A stretch of DNA of 64,000 bases, from the NCBI GenBank assembly GCA_022539475.1, contig VCMS01000130.1:169274-233273 (forward strand), read 5' to 3'. The notes below the pieces were generated by a model that was given only the letters and a program-made list of their open reading frames with translations, did not search any database and was not told where the DNA came from. This document shows positions 59,679 through 64,000 of the stretch, in pieces (within the stretch, counting starts at the first letter, position 1; the number at the start of each line of letters is the position of its first letter). A program made the position numbers and the translations under genes. This DNA is from Gracilaria domingensis. Taxonomy: Eukaryota > Rhodophyta > Florideophyceae > Gracilariales > Gracilariaceae.

Positions 59679-60885
59679 TCAAACCCGCCCATCACCACAG
59701 TTAGCCTGTTTGATCCTAGGTGTTGAACATGTTTTCCAAATACTGAAGAATATGCAGATCTGACAACATTTCTGAACACATGATATTGGTTGAGAGTAAG
59801 CATTCACATAGGGAAGACATTCAGCCCCCGCAGTTTGTGCGATACCAGCATCACACTGTTCTCCGAGTTCAATGCATCGACAAGCAGAGTAAGAAGTCCA
59901 ATCGTAGTTAGTCACTGCTCCCGCAGTTGCAGAACCTGTTCCGGGGGGTGGAGAAGGTGAAGGTGATACACTCGCAAACAGAGCCGGTGACAAGCTCTGA
60001 GGATATGAATTCCCCTTGAACGCACGAGGTTTCTGGAACCATCCCGGCTGATAGCAGGGCTCTCTGACACAAACACCGGGAGAATCGTTCGCTGCGAGAC
60101 AACCTTGGCTATTGTACTGCGAGATGTCGTTGACAAAAACTGGGGAGTAAGATTGCTCCAATGGGTATCCCCCTTGGATCCTGACGTATGCGCACGACCA
60201 CTGATCAGCGTAGTAGCCCAGAGGGTTAGGTTCTGGGGGTTGCGGCAAGTTGCCGCGAACTGGCACGCTTCCAATCCCCCCGAACCACACCCAGCCAAAC
60301 ACATAGTCTCCGTCTGGAATGACTTTCGGAATGGTTGTGTTCACGACATAATACCCTCGAAGAAAAGGATGCTCTTCCCCGTCGTTCCCGACAAGGGAGT
60401 AACCGAAACGATCCGCTTGGAGCTCACTCAGCGATGCTGCTCGCGGATTTGCTCCCCAACAACTGTAGTGGAATGCATTTCGTTCGTGTGCCGCTTTGTC
60501 CATTGTGCTTCCAATGGGAACGATAGTCAGTCGCACAAAACCACCTGGACCATGGTTGTTGCGAGTGTACTTGACAGTGATATGCTGCCCACGATGGTAC
60601 GTCGCAGAAGGATTCGACGGTGCATTGAAATTTGCGTACCCGCCGCGAATGGCGCGAAAATCGCATGGTCCATGACATTCATCGATACCTGACTTGGCCT
60701 CCCCTCCAACTCTGCAATCCTAAACCAGCATTTGGAGAGGTATAACGTTAGTGATCTGAACTTCGAAAACTAGAACCAGAGTGCCTTACCCTTGGGGATA
60801 TGCTCTGTGGGTCGGTCATGATGGAATGAGCTCGAGCAACAGCTGCAAGAAGATAAATGGCCGCCCAGAATGAACGCCATGCCAT
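59679..60885 (-). CDS. Secreted LPMO-like (copper monooxygenase fold) protein, two exons
   Basis: Exon 1 (60885-60790) encodes MAWRSFWAAIYLLAAVARA, a signal peptide, followed by HSIMTDPQS. Cleavage after ARA would leave histidine first, as the copper histidine brace of lytic polysaccharide monooxygenases requires. A 70 bp intron (60789-60720, GTAAGG...TTTAG) joins in phase to exon 2 (60719-59679), giving 378 residues. Exon 2 continues CRVGGEAKSGIDECHGPCDFR..RGGYANF, then YTRNNHGPGGFVRLTIVP with H88 as candidate second brace histidine, and a late GDYVFGWVWFGG...QWSCAYVRIQGG like the LPMO core end. A Pro/Ser linker (SPSPSPPPGTGS) leads to a Cys-rich tail of about 70 residues. LPMOs cleave crystalline chitin, cellulose or other glycans. 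The AA family is not assigned. Confidence 0.7.
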
Positions 60886-62820
60886 CGCGGAGATTGAAAC
60901 TGGTGTTCTCGGGAACGGTCACACGAGTAGCGGGACGACAGAAACCTGATGTGCTGAGGGATCTTGGACATGGTGAATGAGTTTCTTCCTGATATAACAA
61001 TTGTCCGGAAGCTGGACGTTGCTTGCGATGCATGAAGTCGATAGTGGTATTCCGGTGTGGCATGCTTTGAATTTGCCCTGAATGCCTGCTTACATGAAGA
61101 TCATGCCCTGAGGGCATCAGATACGTCAATATGGGCGGTAAGTTGCGGGCCATAGGAAGATTTGATCTCAAACCTTCATGTGCTGACTCAGTTCGCAAAG
61201 AAAGGTTGAGAGAAAGGTGTCCTAATTGTGGTACACGCAGCGCGTATTCATTGCGAGGTTAACGAATGGAGGGATGATGGTGAGAATTGGTCCGACTTGT
61301 CGCTGCGACGTAGGTACGTAAACGGATGGTAATGAGCTGAGCGATAGCCGTGTGGCCTTCAATGGAGCATCCACGATAGCCAGACCAGTAGGAGGCTGAC
61401 TACTGATATGCCTCGTGATCGTTATTCTCGTGATATGCCATATATACTTCACGTCCATAAAAGTTCTCCCGAAAGGTGGAGGGTTCGTAGTCTGAAGATC
61501 ATTGGCTTGCAGAAAAAGAGCTAGACGCGTTTTGCATTGTAGATACAGTAGGTTGCCGGTGAGCAAAAACTTCGGGATCCTCTAAGATACCACGCGATTT
61601 GTTTTGATCCCGATCCCGAGGGGCCCTATCATACGGGCTAGCTAGGATAGTGGGTTGTCCATACACGTAGAGACGTACATAAACCTTTAATTGCATCATA
61701 TCATAATATGATATTATATGAAGAAGGTTAAAAGGGAAAACAGTGACGAACCGTATGCATCCATCATGGATACATGATGTCTTCAAAATTTCACTGTGAA
61801 TCTCGAGTTTGCGGTTATGAACAAAAAAAACACTTCTCGGGTACCAATTCTTCAACTTACCGTTATCCAAGTTACCTCATTTTTCTTGGATCAAATGTTT
61901 AGATGTGCGCTTCCCCAGAATAGAGATGTTTCATTTGTCTTTGTCCTCTCTACCTGACAGATTCATCAAGCGTTCCTACACTGGTGCACAGGAACTAGAC
62001 GTTATCTCTTTTCTGTATTCCGAAGGGGGAAACGTGCTTTCTTCAAGCGAATTGAAACAATTGGAACATCCGAAATGTTTTCAAAATAATCTTCGAACGC
62101 TGTTGTCATTGCTTGAAGATTGATCGACTTGCTGATCTTCTACGGTATCTATGGTACGCCGAAACTCTTTCAGGAAAACTCCTCACAAAAACAGAAAATG
62201 GGCAGGAGGTGCATACTGAAAAAGTCTTTCGAGCTGCATCTCTCTCTAATACGGGCGCGGTAGTCTAATTCTTACATACCACAATGCTTTTCTGTTGAAA
62301 GAGACGCTCTTCACCAGAAAACCCAGCACTCTTTCGGGCCATTTCCTAATTATCTCTGCTACTTGTCATTCTTCGACGGTTTTGACGAAGCGGTAGGTAC
62401 ATCATTCTTGTAGCAGTCCTCAGGGGACATCGTATAAAAGAGGCTGAGCATTGTTGATGACGCCCGGTCGGCATGAACAAACTGCTTTCTTTCCTTTCAA
62501 ATATGTTGCCAAATGGTGCAAACAAGACGTATCAGTCATACGGTATGACCTGTTGGCAATTGGTAGAAGGCCACTTGCGCCTCTCTCAACGAATCCAGCT
62601 CTTCAAATCTACCCAGTATGGTCATCAATAAAGGACGAAACTTCCGCGACGTTGAAACTTTTCTCTTCACTGCCGCCAAGTCCGAGCTTGAAGCTCTCAT
62701 ATTCATTTCGGTCGGCACGAGTCCAATCGGTCCTGCTCATAACTATTGAGATATGTGATTTTCAATTCATATTCAGTAATACATTTTGATTATTATTCAG
62801 TTGGAGAATTTGATCGGGAG
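60886..62820. other. Intergenic region with coding-like scraps
   Basis: The first 300 bp are upstream of the LPMO-like gene. At 61,690-61,720 there is an AT-rich palindromic stretch (TATCATAATATGATA). On the plus strand at 61,905-62,123 and in pieces to about 62,700 there are protein-like readings (for example DVISFLYSEGGNVLSSSELKQ and, in another frame, DLLRYLWYAETLSGKLLTK). They do not join into one frame and match nothing I know, so they may be a decayed gene. Minus-strand frames at 61222-61870 are equally unassigned. Confidence 0.35.
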
Positions 62821-62974
62821 TTACCCCCCCTAAGGGGGTGTCTACATCAAAAATGGACATTTCAAAACGCGACACGGAGCGTTGTCCGCCGGCCCCAATG
62901 ATTTGTCCCGACTGAAGTCGGCGGTGACGCAGCCCAGTGTAGACACGACCGGAATCGTTTCGGACAGGAAGTTG

Positions 62975-63145
62975 TTCTGGCGGGAAACAAGACAACGCAA
63001 ACAGCAGAGCGATTCTCAGAACTCAATAAAAGCTCCAGTGATGTCCCCATTGTCCGAAGTCGTTCTGGCGGGAAACAAGACACCGCAAACAGCAGAGCGA
63101 TTCTCAGAACTCAATAAAAGCTCCAGTGATGTCCCCATTGTCCGC
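62975..63145. repeat. 87 bp near-perfect tandem duplication
   Basis: The unit beginning GTTCTGGCGGGAAACAAGAC at 62975 is repeated at 63062 with about two differences. It includes ACTCAATAAAAGCTCC and ends CCCATTGTCCG. It forms the leader of the Myb-like ORF; the second copy contains an in-frame ATG at 63129. Confidence 0.85.
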
Positions 63146-63194
63146 GGAGAGTTGCAGTTCTCCTTTACATCTCACGTCTGACCAGAGAGGAACC

Positions 63195-63905
63195 ATGAGT
63201 GCTGCTCCAAGCCCAGCACATTCACCTGGCAAAAGCCCAGAGACCCAAAACGACACTTCTGATTCCTCCGCGACCAAACCAAGGTCAAACGTTCTCGCAC
63301 AGGCAACTAAAACCACCAACAATCAATCCTCGCCGCAAACCATACCGGTAAACAACGTGGTAAACTGTAGTCAGCACTATGACCACGAAACAATCATAGT
63401 TCTTTTGCAAATGATGAAAGAGGCTGGATATGGAGACCAAAAGAAGCAGAAAAAATCTTTAAAGGAAGTGTTCCAACTTGCGACGGAAATGGCAAAGAAG
63501 CAGCACAACATAGCCCGATCAGCTAAAGCGTGGCAGAAGAAATTTACTCGAATCAAGCAAGACTACAGCGCATACATTTCAAAGATCAGTGAGTCCGGAA
63601 GAGACGGTGATGACCTGGATCTCTATAGTAAACCGGATTTCTATGAGGAGATGCACGAGTTAGAACATGCAAAAGCGCGACATAATCCTCCTGCTGTGCT
63701 CAATAGCGTATCAAAAACAGCGAATAACGATCTCACGATAACCAGCTCGCGTAAAAGGCAAAAAGTTTTGCATGCCTCCTCCACAGAAGTGTACATGACA
63801 GAATCAAAGGAATGCCAATTAAAGATGTTGGAGGAATTGAAGCGCGGTAATGACGAGAAAGAGAAGATGCGGTCTGTCATTGAACGCTTACTCGACAAGT
63901 TCTAA
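63195..63905 (+). CDS. Myb/SANT-like (trihelix-type) protein of the transposon
   Basis: This 236-residue protein has a Ser/Thr/Pro/Asn-rich N-terminus, then a three-helix DNA-binding-like domain at about residues 62-130 (ETIIVLLQMMKEAGYGDQ, SLKEVFQLATEMAKKQ, SAKAWQKKFTRIKQDYSAYI). After this come SGRDGDDLDLYSKPDFYEE, a basic SSRKRQK patch and a C-terminal coiled coil (QLKMLEELKRGNDEKEKMRSVIERLLDKF). This layout is common in the accessory Myb protein of PIF/Harbinger transposons, which helps the transposase bind element ends, and also in host trihelix factors. The ATG at 63195 is preferred; one at 63129 inside the tandem repeat adds 22 residues. Its stop overlaps the stop of the opposing ORF. 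Confidence 0.65.
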   Translation: MSAAPSPAHSPGKSPETQNDTSDSSATKPRSNVLAQATKTTNNQSSPQTIPVNNVVNCSQHYDHETIIVLLQMMKEAGYGDQKKQKKSLKEVFQLATEMAKKQHNIARSAKAWQKKFTRIKQDYSAYISKISESGRDGDDLDLYSKPDFYEEMHELEHAKARHNPPAVLNSVSKTANNDLTITSSRKRQKVLHASSTEVYMTESKECQLKMLEELKRGNDEKEKMRSVIERLLDKF

Positions 63906-64000
63906 TTACTGTCGTACAGTTTCTCGATGACATAATGCAATAAAGCATCTCTCTGTTTCTTGCCTTTTGAAGTCTCAGCCGTTATAACTTCTTGTTCATC
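63902..64000 (-). CDS. C-terminal end of an opposing ORF, possibly Harbinger transposase
   Basis: The minus strand is open from the window edge to a TAG at 63902. It encodes 32 residues ending TSKGKKQRDALLHYVIEKLYDSN, similar in kind to the basic RRD-type C-termini of HARBI1/PIF transposases. The tail-to-tail overlap with the Myb-like ORF is 4 bp. With so little sequence the identification rests on context. Confidence 0.4.
   Translation of the reverse strand, partial: DEQEVITAETSKGKKQRDALLHYVIEKLYDSN

Larger units (their letters stand above)
62821..64000 (+). mobile_element. Left part of a probable PIF/Harbinger-type DNA transposon
   Basis: At 62821 TTA is followed by CCCCCCCTAAGGGGGTGTCTAC, which looks like a transposon terminus after a 3 bp TTA target, as Harbinger elements use. 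Inside are a Myb/SANT-like ORF on the plus strand and, converging on it, the end of a minus-strand ORF. Two opposing ORFs, one Myb-like, are the standard PIF/Harbinger layout. The right end and most of the putative transposase lie beyond the window, so the terminal inverted repeat cannot be confirmed. Confidence 0.45.

Noticed and set aside
1-64000. tRNA and rRNA genes
   Set aside because: GGTTCGAAT-like words were looked for; none sits in a credible cloverleaf context by eye. A tRNA covariance search would settle this.

Overview
This is a nuclear eukaryotic window of about 50% GC. It holds roughly twenty compact genes, most with a single exon, set between retroelement remains on the left, LINE tails and a small DNA transposon in the middle, and the start of a cut-and-paste transposon on the right. 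Where introns can be read they are short (about 70-95 bp) with GTATGT/GTAAGN donors. The gene set fits an alga: an omega-6 desaturase of the plant FAD2 type, a SnRK/CIPK-like kinase, a BAT2/MOS1-like protein, a telobox Myb, a plant-style ADP/ATP carrier and many one-exon genes. A red alga is my best guess, but I cannot prove the lineage from the window alone.

Bases 1-16,200 are mostly fossil retroelements. The 3' tip and LTR of one element lie at 3-523. A 13 kb Ty3/gypsy-type element on the minus strand spans 852-13908 between 98-99% identical LTRs. It has gag, protease and the start of RT, a heavily eroded stretch where the rest of pol should be, and an opposing coding-like tract near its 3' LTR. 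A decayed Ty1/copia-type remnant abuts its right LTR. A partial bestrophin-like gene follows.

From 17.8 to 36 kb the host genes are: a kinase, a large RGG/BAT2-like protein, the ADP/ATP carrier head-to-head with ribosomal protein eL13, a SAP-domain Tho1/SARNP protein, an unrecognised coiled-coil protein, a small HCNGP-domain protein, and ER chaperone BiP (ending KDEL). BiP is head-to-head with TMCO1, which I resolved as three exons. Bases 38.2-39.3 kb hold two 5'-truncated LINE tails, and 39.8-40.4 kb holds a TIR-bearing MITE-like element.

From 41 to 61 kb come a USP36/42-like deubiquitinase and a telobox-Myb protein diverging from a very GC-rich promoter; an EF-hand protein head-to-head with a TRIC/YadS-type channel; a membrane-anchored PEBP; UFSP2 head-to-head with a DUF1963 protein; the FAD2 desaturase; and a secreted copper-monooxygenase-like (LPMO-like) protein whose initiating exon I recovered across a 70 bp intron and whose mature N-terminus would be histidine. 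BiP, TMCO1 and UFSP2 all act at the ER, but nothing indicates co-regulation. The right edge (62.8-64 kb) looks like a PIF/Harbinger-type transposon: a Myb/SANT-like ORF converges on the C-terminal end of another ORF, with an 87 bp tandem duplication in its leader.

No tRNA, rRNA or CRISPR array was recognised. The most interesting items are the LPMO-like gene, the gypsy element with its antisense tract and locally eroded pol, the perfect hairpins at 30.5 kb and 57.25 kb, and the MITE and Harbinger-like elements.
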